The notes under the pieces are model-generated. The model had not been told where the DNA came from, did not search any database, and saw only the letters and a program-made list of their open reading frames with translations. 64,000 bases of DNA, from NCBI GenBank assembly GCA_046154125.1, contig JBJXEJ010000139.1, positions 17,098 through 81,097 of the forward strand, written 5' to 3'. Source of the stretch: PBB1 sp046154125 (GTDB taxonomy: Bacteria > Pseudomonadota > Gammaproteobacteria > Burkholderiales > Burkholderiaceae_C). Below are positions 53,420 through 62,532 of the stretch, one piece after another (position 1 is the stretch's first letter; each line of letters starts with the position of its first letter). The translations under genes were made by a program, and so were the position numbers.

Positions 53420-55570
53420 TCAGAACCGATGGTTCAGCGTCAGCTCGACCCGCCGGTCTTCGCCAACGAACCACTGACTGGTGGTGTAGTACGCGGTCGT
53501 GAAGTGGTGCTTGTCGAACACGTTGAACCCGCGCAGCGTGAGCAGCGTGTCTGGCGCGGCCTGCCACTGCAGCGCCAGGTTGGTGGTCGTGTAGGCCGGC
53601 AGCTTCAGCGTGTTGGCGTTGTCGGCATAGCGCCTGTCGACGTAACGCAGCCCACCGGAGGCCGTCCAGTCCGGAAGGAACTTCCAGCCGACCCACACAT
53701 TCGCGAGTCGTTCAGGCACGTCGGTCGGGACGTTGCCGTTGCGCGAGACGGCGACGCCTCCGACCGATTCCTTGAAGTCGTCGTATCGCGCCCGCAGCAG
53801 GGCCGCGTTCGCATCCAGCTGGACGGTCGGGCTGAGCGCCAGTGACAGCGTTCCCTCGACGCCCGTCGACGAGCGCTTGCCGACCTGCACGCGCAAAGCG
53901 GGGTTGGTCGTGTCACGCGTCAGCAGGTTCCTCTTGTTGATGTCGTAGACAGCCAGCGTCCAGTCGCCGCGCTTGTCCCAGAAGGACTGCTTGACACCGA
54001 CTTCGACCTGTTCGCCGGTCGAGAGGCGGAACACGCTGTTGGCCGGCGACAGGAACAACATGGAGGCCACCGGATCCGCGGCCTTCGAGAACTGCGCGTA
54101 CACCGACAACTCCGGCTGCAGCTGGTACACCGTGCCGATCCGCCAACCGGTGTTCGAGTAGGTCTTCTCGAAGGCCTTGGTGCCGGCGATCAGGTTCTTT
54201 CGAGAAATCTCTGCATGGTCGTAGCGAACGCCGCCGACGATCGACCACTGGCTGGTCAGCTCCAGCCGGTCTTCGGCGAAGGCCGAATACTGATCGGCCT
54301 TGTTGCGGTAACGCGGGATGAAGGGAAAGTCGCTGCTGAAATAGCCTGGCACCGGGTGGAACGGGTCGACCGAGCCCGAGCTTCCGGTGTAGGTGTTGTT
54401 GCGGTGCCGGAACGAGCTCGTGTTCACGTCGAACCCGACCGACACCTGGTTGGCCAGACCGAACAGCGAGCTGGTGACGGTGGCGTCGGTGGTGTTGCCG
54501 GTCTGCGACTGGTCGTGCGCAATCTGGGTGTTGTCGGAACGGTCGATCAGGCCACTCGCGGCGTTGTATTCATAGCCCTCCGCATTGCGCCAGTAGCGAT
54601 CGCTCTGGATGTGATACAGCTTGCTGCGCACCACCACCCTGCTGTTCGGAGACCACTGGGCGGACAGTTCGGTCCACCGATCCCGGTACTTGATCTCGCT
54701 GTCGGCGACGTTGTAGTTCTTGTCTCGCAGTGCAGACAGCTGGCGACCCTCGACCAACGGGGTGCCGAAGTACCGCATCGGGTGCTGGTCTCCCTGTGCA
54801 TGGCTCAGCTTCAGGCTCAGCTCCGGGGACACGTCAAGCTGGACAGCACCGGAGAAACTGACGTTGCGGGAGTCGCCGCGGTCCACCCAGCCGTCGGATC
54901 GATCGCCGCTCACGTCCAGCCGGTAGGACAGCATGTCGTTGATGGCCCCACCGCTGCCGAATGCGAGCGCGCGTTTGCCTTCTCCTCCGACCGTCGCTTG
55001 GATCTCGTTGCGAATCGGGCCGCGTGTCGGCTTCTTCGGGATGACGTTGACCACGCCGCCGATGGCGCCGTCGCCATAGATCACCGATGCCGGCCCGCGC
55101 AGCACCTCGATGCGATCGATGGCCCAGGTGTCGAAGGGAAAACTCAGACCCACGCCCCCGTACTGCCGGGTGCCGTCATAGAGACGCATGACCGAAGTGG
55201 TGTCGATGAAGCCCCGCGCCTGCAGCGAACTGCCGCTGTTGCCCGGGTGTGCGAGGCTGCTGATTCCCGGCGATCGCGTGATGGCATCGACCAGCGAAGC
55301 GTCTCCCCGCGCTTCCAGCTGTTCACGCGTGATGACGTCCACGCTGGCGGGCGTCTGCATCGGCGTCAGGTCGAGGTTGGAGCCGGTCGATGCCGGACGT
55401 GCCAGCCGGGGTGGGTTCTGCCCAGTGACGGTCACGGTCGGAAGCGTTGTCGCTTCCTGCGCAAAGGTGGGCTGCGCCATCAGTGCCAGCGGGGAGGCCC
55501 AGGGCAGACAGGCGACGACGCGCGCGAGGCGCGACAGGGAATGGACAGGCGATGTGGAAATGGGTTGCAT
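53420..55570 (-). CDS. TonB-dependent siderophore/metal receptor
   Basis: A 716-residue outer-membrane receptor. The signal peptide (1-38, ending MAQPTFAQEA) is followed by the TonB box TLPTVTVTG. The plug (about 70-190) has TPASVDVITREQLEARGDASLVDAI and RIEVLRGPASVIYGDGAIGGVVNVI. The beta barrel ends in the usual aromatic residue (ELTLNHRF). It lacks the extra N-terminal signalling domain of FecA-type receptors. With the PepSY protein downstream and the DUF2946 protein upstream, metal uptake (iron or copper) is likely; the exact metal is not decided. Confidence 0.94.
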   Translation of the reverse strand: MQPISTSPVHSLSRLARVVACLPWASPLALMAQPTFAQEATTLPTVTVTGQNPPRLARPASTGSNLDLTPMQTPASVDVITREQLEARGDASLVDAITRSPGISSLAHPGNSGSSLQARGFIDTTSVMRLYDGTRQYGGVGLSFPFDTWAIDRIEVLRGPASVIYGDGAIGGVVNVIPKKPTRGPIRNEIQATVGGEGKRALAFGSGGAINDMLSYRLDVSGDRSDGWVDRGDSRNVSFSGAVQLDVSPELSLKLSHAQGDQHPMRYFGTPLVEGRQLSALRDKNYNVADSEIKYRDRWTELSAQWSPNSRVVVRSKLYHIQSDRYWRNAEGYEYNAASGLIDRSDNTQIAHDQSQTGNTTDATVTSSLFGLANQVSVGFDVNTSSFRHRNNTYTGSSGSVDPFHPVPGYFSSDFPFIPRYRNKADQYSAFAEDRLELTSQWSIVGGVRYDHAEISRKNLIAGTKAFEKTYSNTGWRIGTVYQLQPELSVYAQFSKAADPVASMLFLSPANSVFRLSTGEQVEVGVKQSFWDKRGDWTLAVYDINKRNLLTRDTTNPALRVQVGKRSSTGVEGTLSLALSPTVQLDANAALLRARYDDFKESVGGVAVSRNGNVPTDVPERLANVWVGWKFLPDWTASGGLRYVDRRYADNANTLKLPAYTTTNLALQWQAAPDTLLTLRGFNVFDKHHFTTAYYTTSQWFVGEDRRVELTLNHRF

Positions 55571-55851
55571 GGTGAGCTTCGAATGCGAAGAGGTCGCGGC
55601 TGCGCACAGCCGCGTGGCTCTGAAGAAAATGGAAGCGCTGCCTGTCGGCCGATGCTCGAGATCGCCGGAGGTCACCGGGCAGCGCACATCCGTCAAGGAC
55701 CGGGCGCGCGCATGCCGGGGCCGCAGCCGGTCTCCAATGGACTTCGAAGCGTCCGGCTGCAGGACAGGTGACCGGGCAGTCTCAGGCGCTGTGCCGACAG
55801 GACAGCAGCGGATGCCGCGAACTCAAGGCTCGCCGCAAGGATCCCCGGAGG

Positions 55852-56244
55852 TCAGGCGACCTGGGGCGGTGCACGCGCCTGGGCGGGAGCCCACGCGAAG
55901 AGGGTTCGCGGCGCGACGAGAAATCGTTCGGGCACGGCGAAACGCAATGGGACAAGCGCGAGCCCGGAGATGGCCGCCGGAGGAACTGCCAGATCGCCGG
56001 CATGCATGCCGCAGTACGCGCAGTGTTCGTGAGATGCCTTGATCGGGACGGACGGTCCGCCCGAGTCGTTGCGAGACTCGCCGGCACGCACCCACTTGGC
56101 ACCGAAGCTGGTGCAGACCTCGAACCAGCCATCTGTCGATGTGGTCCTGAATGCCTGCGATCCCGACGGGAGCAGCACCCCGACCACGAACGCGATGACC
56201 GCCACCCACAGGATGATTGGCGCGGCTCGACGGCGGGCAGACAT
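55852..56244 (-). CDS. DUF2946 membrane-anchored protein
   Basis: A 130-residue protein of the DUF2946 family, with one hydrophobic N-terminal helix (IILWVAVIAFVVGVLLP) and a cysteine/histidine motif, HEHCAYCGMHAG, that looks like a metal site. Family members often accompany TonB receptors and PepSY proteins, with copper as one candidate ligand. It is the first gene of the group on the minus strand, followed by the receptor after 280 bases, so it may have its own promoter. Confidence 0.75.
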   Translation of the reverse strand: MSARRRAAPIILWVAVIAFVVGVLLPSGSQAFRTTSTDGWFEVCTSFGAKWVRAGESRNDSGGPSVPIKASHEHCAYCGMHAGDLAVPPAAISGLALVPLRFAVPERFLVAPRTLFAWAPAQARAPPQVA

Positions 56245-56415
56245 GCCCCGAGTTTAAGGTGGCGGTTTCCGTTCTAGCCACCGAGCGATCGGCACCATCG
56301 GACGCCGGCCCGGGTCGGCGCTGGCGTTTCGCCGCTGTGGCGGTGCTTCAGCCAGACCTAGAATCCGTGCGCGCCGAGAGCATTGGCGCGCCTCCAAACA
56401 ACAGACGAAAGACCC

Positions 56416-56865
56416 ATGGCAACTGCACCGAAGAAGACGACCAAGGCTCCCGCAAAGAAAGCCCCCGTGGCCAGGAAGGCGGGGCCTGCAACGAAGGCTG
56501 CGGCGCCCGCGAAGAAGGCCGCTGCTCCTGCGAAAAAGCTCGACACGAGCAAGCCCATCAAGTCGGCGTTCAACAAGACAACTCTGATCGCCCACCTGGC
56601 CGAATGGGCTTCGGTCGAAGCCAAGTTGGTCAAGGCTGTGCTCGCGTCGCTCGAGGCCACCATGCTCGCGTCGGTGCACAAGAAGGGCCTGGGCTCGTTC
56701 ACGCTGCCTGGTCTGCTCAAGGTCAACGTCATCAACGTGCCTGCCAAGAAGAAGCGCACTGGCATCGACCCGTTCACCAAGGTCGAGCGCGTATTTGCTG
56801 CCAAGCCCGCATCGGTCAAGATCAAGACCCGTGCGCTGAAGAAGCTCAAGGACGCTGCAGCCTGA
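56416..56865 (+). CDS. HU-family DNA-binding protein with lysine/alanine tail
   Basis: A 149-residue protein. Residues 1-45 form a KAPAKKAP-type basic tail, as in histone H1-like extensions. The rest is an HU/IHF-like fold (FNKTTLIAHLAEWASVEAKL...MLASVHKKGLGSFTLPGLL...RTGIDPFTKVERVF), lengthened by a basic C-terminus. It probably compacts the nucleoid. It stands alone with a strong terminator. Confidence 0.92.
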   Translation: MATAPKKTTKAPAKKAPVARKAGPATKAAAPAKKAAAPAKKLDTSKPIKSAFNKTTLIAHLAEWASVEAKLVKAVLASLEATMLASVHKKGLGSFTLPGLLKVNVINVPAKKKRTGIDPFTKVERVFAAKPASVKIKTRALKKLKDAAA

Positions 56866-56883
56866 TCGACCCGCTGCGACGTC

Positions 56884-56909
56884 AGGGGCGGCTTCGGTCG
56901 CCCTTTTTT
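56884..56909 (+). terminator. Rho-independent terminator after the HU gene
   Basis: AGGGGCGGC, UUCG tetraloop, GTCGCCCTT, then six T. Lies 19 bases after the stop. Confidence 0.93.
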
Positions 56910-56972
56910 GATGGCCTCTCGAATCCTCCGTTGTCACAACCCCCCTCTCCCGTTCGCAAGGCGAAGCAAAAC

Positions 56973-57224
56973 ATGAACGCAACCATTCGCTCTGGCCTTT
57001 CGTCCGCAGCCTGCCGGCTCACGCGTCCAGTTGCCTTGTTGCTCATCAGCTCGGCCATCCAGGGCTGTTCGTCGCAGCAGCTCTACGGGGTAGGACAAGG
57101 CTGGCAACGCCAGGAATGCAACAAGATCAATGACACCCAGCAACGTGATCGCTGCATGGCCGGCGCGAACACGTCTTACGACGATTACGCGCGACAAGCA
57201 GACGACGCCAAGAACGGCAGGTAG
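56973..57224 (+). CDS. Small lipoprotein of unknown function
   Basis: An 83-residue protein. A signal with lipobox (VALLLISSAIQGC) puts the lipidated cysteine near residue 32. The mature part is short and polar, with CNKINDTQQRDRCMAG, two cysteines that may form a disulfide, and a tyrosine-rich end. Related short lipoproteins in betaproteobacteria carry the same Cys-x9-Cys pattern as far as I recall. It lies directly before a second exported protein, with 25 bases between, so they may be one transcript. Confidence 0.7.
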   Translation: MNATIRSGLSSAACRLTRPVALLLISSAIQGCSSQQLYGVGQGWQRQECNKINDTQQRDRCMAGANTSYDDYARQADDAKNGR

Positions 57225-57249
57225 AGAGGTGGCAAAAAGTCATGCTCAG

Positions 57250-57888
57250 ATGAAGCGCCGCATGGCCTTGCTCGTTGCCCTGGTTCCGGTCATCGCAGTG
57301 GCGCAGTCGCTTCCGATGCCGTCGGGCAGTCCTGTCGACAGCGTCGCGCTCTATGTGCTGCCGACGGACGGGATCTCGGAACAAGGCACCAGCGCCATTG
57401 CACGAGCCCTCACCAGGGACACGGGACTCTGGGTGAAGTCCACGGTGTGGGTTGCCCCTGGAAACATCGAACCACTGGCCGGCACGAATCAATACCCGGC
57501 TGAAGACTACCTGGCTCTCGGCGTCCCGTTTTCCAGGCAGCTCCTGGATGCCAACGCCAGAACCTACTTCATCGTCCTGACCGACAAGGACATCAACTCG
57601 CGCACCCAGAATTTTCGATTCCAGTTCTCGATGCACAGCCCGATGGCACGGACTTCGGTTTTGTCCATTGCACGCCTCGGCTACATGACAGACGGCACGC
57701 TCGCGCCATCGGACGTGGTCGCCTCGCGAGTGCAGAAGATGTTGATGCGAATCGTGGGAGAAATGCGCCAGGGCTGGAAGCGAAGTGCCGAGCCCACCGA
57801 CCTCATGTTCGCGCCCGTCATGTCTGTCGAAGACATCGACCGGATGGATTTGACTCAGTCGGTTCAGCGGCGAAGGCAGACCCGTTGA
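57250..57888 (+). CDS. Exported archaemetzincin-like protein lacking the zinc motif
   Basis: A 212-residue protein with a signal peptide (about 1-19, ending IAVAQS). The middle, VLTDKDINSRTQNFRFQFSM followed by RTSVLSIARL, resembles the archaemetzincin segment before the active site, and the C-terminal LMFAPVMSVEDIDRMD resembles the part after it. Where HExxHxxGxxH is expected (about 160-185) the sequence is VQKMLMRIVGEMRQGWKRSA, without any zinc-ligand pattern. If the resemblance holds, it is a catalytically dead relative. The family assignment is by eye and moderate. The ATG at 57250 begins the signal peptide. Confidence 0.55.
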   Translation: MKRRMALLVALVPVIAVAQSLPMPSGSPVDSVALYVLPTDGISEQGTSAIARALTRDTGLWVKSTVWVAPGNIEPLAGTNQYPAEDYLALGVPFSRQLLDANARTYFIVLTDKDINSRTQNFRFQFSMHSPMARTSVLSIARLGYMTDGTLAPSDVVASRVQKMLMRIVGEMRQGWKRSAEPTDLMFAPVMSVEDIDRMDLTQSVQRRRQTR

Positions 57889-57907
57889 CGTTCGGTGCAA
57901 ACGAAAA

Positions 57908-58087
57908 TCAAAGTCCCGCGCGGAGCCGATCGGTGGCCATGCGGGGGATGAACTGGGCGGCGAAGCATTTGACCGACTGCGCGTCATCGGCAAACAAGTT
58001 CCTTGCGAGGATGCGGTAGGCCATCCGGGCCTTCCAGGAGGTCCTTGCGTTGAAGCAGACGACGTGTCGATTTCCAGTGGTTCGCAA
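57908..58087 (-). CDS. Possible short coding remnant (59 residues)
   Basis: A frame with high third-position GC reads ARMAYRILARNLFADDAQSV and ends MATDRLRAGL. There is only a TTG start and no ribosome site. It may be the remnant of a longer gene; no family is recognised. Confidence 0.2.
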   Translation of the reverse strand: MRTTGNRHVVCFNARTSWKARMAYRILARNLFADDAQSVKCFAAQFIPRMATDRLRAGL

Positions 58088-58131
58088 TCGCGATCTTTGG
58101 TTTCTGATGTTCGCGGCTCCCCGCCCAGTGC

Positions 58132-58810
58132 TTAGATCGGGTGGTCAACGCCGGGCACCACCTTTGCCATGACGGCCCTGAAGTCTGCGTCGTTGGTGAT
58201 GAAGGTCCAGCGCGCCATCGAAGCCCGGTAGGCCGAGCGTTCGATGGTCCCGGCCTTGACGGCAACCGCAAGGCCGGCGTTCACCGACACCAGCTCGTCG
58301 TAGCGCTGGTATGCCTTGCCCTTCAGTCCGTGGACGGCGTGGTTGCTGTAGCCATAGGCGTTGATAAGCACCTTCCACTCTGCCGACCCGGCCTGGACCC
58401 GCTTTGGCGCCGGCCGTCAGATCGAGCTTTGTGACGTTGGCCACCAGTGCATCGTTGCTGAAAAAACGCGTCGTCGTGGCTGGGCGCGTCACTTGCGAGA
58501 TCTCGTCGATCTTCACGTTGAACGCGCAGCGACCGTTGGCGGCGGCGATCGCGTCACTGCCTTTGGCGCCGATCTGCTGAATCACTCTGGGTGCCACGAG
58601 AGCCTGGCTGACGACGCTCGATCCGTCTGCTTTCAGCAGCAGGAACATCCCGACGACCGGCGCATTGGGGGTCACAGTCAGGTCCGCAGCAAGGGCAGCA
58701 GATGCATTCAGAAACGAAAGCGCGGCAAAGGAGAAGGTGCGCCATTTGATGGCGGCGGTTTCCGTGTCTGCGAGGTCGGTTCGACCCCTGGATTGATGGA
58801 TCAACTGCAC
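58132..58810 (-). pseudogene. Exported protein gene with a frameshift near 58410
   Basis: The first part (frame from 58810) has a signal peptide near ALSFLNASAALAADLTVTPN and continues VVGMFLLLKADGSSVV...RCAFNVKIDEISQV...DLTAGA. About base 58406-58416, in GGCCGGCGCC, the natural protein continues in another frame: PKRVQAGSAEWKVLINAYGY to VVPGVDHPI, ending at 58132. Skipping one nucleotide restores about 225 continuous residues. It may be a real pseudogene or a sequencing error in a GC run. I do not recognise the family. The first possible start is the GTG at 58810. Confidence 0.65.
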
Positions 58811-59279
58811 CCGGAAAACCGCTGAGACGAGTCGCGCGCAGGACTGTCACGTCCTGCGCGAAGCAACCCCGCTATCTTGCGCATCGCTGCGTGAAGACCG
58901 GAGGCTTTGCGTCCCCGCCTTTCGACGGGTTTGCCCAATGTGCGGGGCGATCGCAGGTGTGGCCCGCGATCAACTCGCAGTACCACTTCGCGTCCTGTTT
59001 GCCGTGCCGACGAGCGGTCGGATATCGAGTTCGAGCGGCGCCGCTGCATGTTCCGATGTTCAGCACGCAGCAACGTTGCTCAGGACATCAACTTCATGGT
59101 CTGTTCGCGACAGCCAACCAGCCTCCACAAGTTCCGGGGCGGGCCATTCGAAATAGGTTCGTTCGGACGACCGGCGAAACGATCGCCAGACGCGGCGAAC
59201 CACATCCACCCCGCACAAGTTGATGCAGCATGGACGGAGCCAGGACTACCATGACCGCACTTCACCAACCAAAAACCAG
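58811..59279. other. Intergenic region with only weak frames
   Basis: Overlapping short frames occur on both strands, one of them 110 codons from a GTG at 58891 on the plus strand, but none has a ribosome site or recognisable family, and they contradict one another. I treat this stretch as non-coding or decayed. Confidence 0.4.
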
Positions 59280-59597
59280 ATGCTGTCTTGCCGCCCACTG
59301 ACCGCTCTCCTGCTGGCTTGTTCCAGCATGTTCCTGTGCGCCTGCCATGTACCGAACGCGTCGCCTCACAGCGTGCTGCAGGTATCGGCGGCAGGTGCGC
59401 TCACGTTGGACGGCAAGCCGTTGTCACACGAACAATTGAACAATGCGCTGTCGAATCGGCGAACTGCCGTGCCAGATCTCGTTGTCGAGGTTCGTGCCTC
59501 GCCTGAGGCCGACATGACGCAGGTGAAGGCCGTGGTCGCTGCGGTTGAGCTCGCCCATGCTCGCGTGACCTTCGCTGGAGAGTTCGGTCAGCAGTGA
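59280..59597 (+). CDS. Putative lipoprotein with ExbD/TolR-like periplasmic domain
   Basis: A 105-residue protein. The signal (MLSCRPLTALLLACSSMFLC) and lipobox Leu-Cys-Ala-Cys put the lipidated cysteine at residue 22. The mature part LQVSAAGALTLDGKPLSHEQ, then VPDLVVEVRASPEADMTQVK and VVAAVELAHARVTFAGEF, has the strand-helix order and phrasing of the ExbD/TolR periplasmic domain, but without the transmembrane helix and its aspartate. It might tie into a TonB/Tol-type motor or be a stand-alone relative. Fold assignment is inference. Confidence 0.6.
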   Translation: MLSCRPLTALLLACSSMFLCACHVPNASPHSVLQVSAAGALTLDGKPLSHEQLNNALSNRRTAVPDLVVEVRASPEADMTQVKAVVAAVELAHARVTFAGEFGQQ

Positions 59598-59709
59598 CTT
59601 GGTGCACGCTGGCGATCGACGCACGAGTTCACGCGTTCGCCACCCCCTGCGGGGCAGCGGCTCATGCAGCCGTCAGGTCCGCAGTTGAAAAACACAGGAG
59701 CTTGAAGAG

Positions 59710-60291
59710 ATGTCCGAAGGTGGAATTCACGTACACGGCCCGCACGATCATGTGCTCGAGCAAGCAGCCACGCACGGCGCAGGCGACTCGTTCTCCGGGC
59801 GCATCGCGGTACTGACGGCAATATTGGCAACGCTCGGAGCCATGATGTCGTACCAGGCCGGCGCAACCCAGGCCGAGGCCATGATGCGCAAGAACGAGTC
59901 TGCGATCAAAAAAACCGAGGCCGCCAACCAGTGGAGCTTCTACCAGGCCAAGGGCCAGAAGCAGAACCTCTCGGAGCTGGGAGCGCAGCTGACCACCAAT
60001 GCGGACCAAGCTGCCAGGTTTTCCGATCAGAGCAAGCGCTATCAGCTCGAGAAAACCGAAATCAAGCTTCAGGCCGAAGCCTTCGAGGAGAAGTCCAAGG
60101 CGGACGACGAGGCCTCGGAACTGGCAATGCACCACCACCATCGGTGGGCGCAGGGCACGATGTTGATTCAGGTGGCGATCGCCTTGTCAGCGATCGCCCT
60201 GCTGACCCGAAAGACTTGGTTGCAGTGGGGCGTCTACGGCGTGGGTACCGTGGCGCTGGGCGTCGGCGCAGCAGCGTTGTTCGGGGTTTGA
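59710..60291 (+). CDS. DUF4337 membrane protein
   Basis: A 193-residue protein. A histidine-containing N-terminus (HVHGPHDHVLEQA) precedes one hydrophobic segment (about 31-50), a long charged helix (about 60-140, coiled-coil-like), HHHH, and two further hydrophobic segments (150-190). This is the DUF4337 pattern. Function unknown. GAAGAG is adjacent to the ATG, and the next gene is on the other strand. Confidence 0.85.
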   Translation: MSEGGIHVHGPHDHVLEQAATHGAGDSFSGRIAVLTAILATLGAMMSYQAGATQAEAMMRKNESAIKKTEAANQWSFYQAKGQKQNLSELGAQLTTNADQAARFSDQSKRYQLEKTEIKLQAEAFEEKSKADDEASELAMHHHHRWAQGTMLIQVAIALSAIALLTRKTWLQWGVYGVGTVALGVGAAALFGV

Positions 60292-60454
60292 GCCATACCA
60301 ATCGCGAGAATCAACAAGGACACCGGGGGCAGTCCGCCGGAGTACCGGTCAGGGCTCTTTGTCGTGCGGCGTCGCGAGCCCCCTTTCTGCCTGAGCCCCG
60401 AAAGCGCATGCATGTGCGCGATGCTGACAAATCGCCGCAAAGCCCAGGCCGGGT

Positions 60455-61789
60455 TCAGAAGAATCCCTTCGGTATCAGCCGTTGTTCGTAGGCGTTGCGC
60501 TCGAGCTCCTCGCGGAAGTCGGGATGCGAGATGGAAATCAGTGCCTTGGCCCGCTCCGCCACCGATTTGCCCTTCAGGTTCGTCATGCCGTACTCGGTGA
60601 CGACGTACATCATGTCCGACCGCGGCGTCGTGACGATGTTGCCGTTGGTCAGGGACAACACGATGCGACTGCGCCGCGCGCCGCGCTTTTCGTAGGTCGA
60701 GGCGAGGCAGATGAAGGACTTGCCCCCCTTCGATGCGTAAGCCCCGCGCACGAACTGCGACTGCCCGCCCGTGCCGCTGATCTGGCGGTGTCCGTCGGAT
60801 TCGGATGCCGCCTGCCCCTGCAGGTCGAGTTGCGTCGTGTTGTTGATCGCAACCACCCGGTCGTTGCGCATGATGTGGTGCGGCAGGTTGGTGTAATCGA
60901 CTGGGTGGAAGTGGATGTCGGGATTACGCTCGATGCCGTCGTACAGGGCGCGCGAACCCAGCGCGAAGGTGCAGACGATCTTGCCGGGGTCCACCTGCTT
61001 GCGGGCGCCTGTGATGCGGCCGGCCCGGTAGAGCTCCATGATGCCGTCGGTCATCATCTCGGTGTGGATGCCGAGGTCCTGCACACCGCTGTGCCTCAGC
61101 AGGCTGCAAACCGCATTGGGCATGCCGCCAATACCGATCTGCAGGCAGTCTCCGTCGTCGATCTCTCCGGCGATCAGGCGGGCCACGGCTTGGTCCACGT
61201 CCGTGGGCGGGGGATTGGGCAGTTCGGTGGCAGGCGCATGGTCGCCTTCGATGATGTAGTCGACTTCGCTGACATGCACGCCGGTCTGCTCGCCCATCAC
61301 ATAGGGCAGGCCGTTCGACTCCTCGACGATCACCATGCGCGCCCGGTCGATCACGGCCTGGTGCCAGAACGTGGCCGCACTGAAGTTGAAGTACCCGTTG
61401 GCGTCCATCGGGCAGGTCTTCAGGATCACGATGTCCACCGGATCGATGAAGCGCCGGTAGTAGTCCGGAATTTCGCCGAGGTTGACCGGCAGGTAGTTGG
61501 CGATGCCTGCATCGTGCTTGCGGCGGTCGTAGCCGGAGAAATGCAGATTGATCCAGAAGAAGTGTTCGCCATGCGGGTCGGCCTCGAGCACCGCGCGGGG
61601 CCGCAGCGTCAGGCAGGCGCGGATCTTGACGCCGCGCAAGTCGTCCTTGCGCTGGGCAAGCGCGGCGTCGAAGGCGTCGGGCTGACACAGCGAACCGCCA
61701 TAGTCGATCCACATGCCTGAGGTGACGAATCCCGCCGCCTCTTGCGCCGAAATCCTGCGTGCCTGCGCGGCCGCGATCCTTGGTGCCAT
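60455..61789 (-). CDS. Acetyl-CoA hydrolase/CoA-transferase family protein
   Basis: A 444-residue enzyme of the family that moves CoA between acids, such as butyryl-CoA:acetate CoA-transferase, or hydrolyses acetyl-CoA. Motifs are CLQIGIGGMPNAV, a GTGGQSQFVRGAYASKGGKS loop and VVTEYGMTNLKGKSVAERA, in which the glutamate is the likely catalytic residue. The ATG at 61789 has AGGAG about eleven bases upstream and omits an 18-residue extension. No thiolase or dehydrogenase genes are adjacent, so the acid substrate is unknown. Confidence 0.93.
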   Translation of the reverse strand: MAPRIAAAQARRISAQEAAGFVTSGMWIDYGGSLCQPDAFDAALAQRKDDLRGVKIRACLTLRPRAVLEADPHGEHFFWINLHFSGYDRRKHDAGIANYLPVNLGEIPDYYRRFIDPVDIVILKTCPMDANGYFNFSAATFWHQAVIDRARMVIVEESNGLPYVMGEQTGVHVSEVDYIIEGDHAPATELPNPPPTDVDQAVARLIAGEIDDGDCLQIGIGGMPNAVCSLLRHSGVQDLGIHTEMMTDGIMELYRAGRITGARKQVDPGKIVCTFALGSRALYDGIERNPDIHFHPVDYTNLPHHIMRNDRVVAINNTTQLDLQGQAASESDGHRQISGTGGQSQFVRGAYASKGGKSFICLASTYEKRGARRSRIVLSLTNGNIVTTPRSDMMYVVTEYGMTNLKGKSVAERAKALISISHPDFREELERNAYEQRLIPKGFF

Positions 61790-62532
61790 GTGCGTTTCTG
61801 CTCCTGGTGGATAAAGTGACCGCTCGGCGAAAGTGAACTGCACGACCGATGTGGCGCAACAGTGCCCATCTTTGATATGGCCTGTCCCCCTCGTACTAAG
61901 TTCTGTCGGGAATTGGAGGGCGTTTAGGCGTTGTTACAGATTACGTTTCGCCCTTGGAATCTGTTCTGAGCAAGGGTGGTCGCAAACGAGTCATCCAGAC
62001 AAGGCGGCGCTGCCATCGGGATCCAGTTTGTTCTTTCTGCCGATCGGGGGCCCCACCGGATTACGAATGCGTCGACAGACTGCGAATTCATGGCCGCTAG
62101 CTTCACGCTTTCGGACTGGTTTCCTGGAAACTTCGAGCAGGCCGAAGGGCTGGCATTGAAGTGCATCAAGTTTGCTTGACAGGTCGACATCTATGCAACG
62201 TTTGCTGTCATTCGCTGTGACCTGGCGTGAGATCGGACTCGGCCTGAAGAGGCCTGTCAGGTTCAATCGCTGATTGACCCCTTCAGACTGTCAGCGGCCG
62301 TTAGTGGCGGGCCGCCTGTTTTTCAGCTTCTCCACGATGCCCTCGCGTCGTCGGCGGCGGCGAGTCAATCACCAGGCAACTGCAGGGCGGTCGGCACTCT
62401 GACGCCGCAACGCAGGCTGCTGGTGCCGGCGGCCGGTAACCCGGTAGCCCACCCGATGTCGGGGGGGGGTGCTTGACGAGGCGCAGCAGCGGCGTGCTCA
62501 ATCTCATTCCTCGACCACAGAAAGGGATCGCC
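61790..62532. other. Intergenic region with a G9 tract
   Basis: About 740 bases with only short, unconvincing frames on both strands. Nine consecutive G residues at 62461-62469 lie 64 bases before the PEP-CTERM start and could vary in length by slippage. No insertion-sequence ends, RNA gene or operator was recognised. Confidence 0.4.

Noticed and set aside
58891..59223. Possible 110-residue gene on the plus strand
   Set aside because: GTG start without ribosome site, no family resemblance, and overlapping frames on the opposite strand are equally open.
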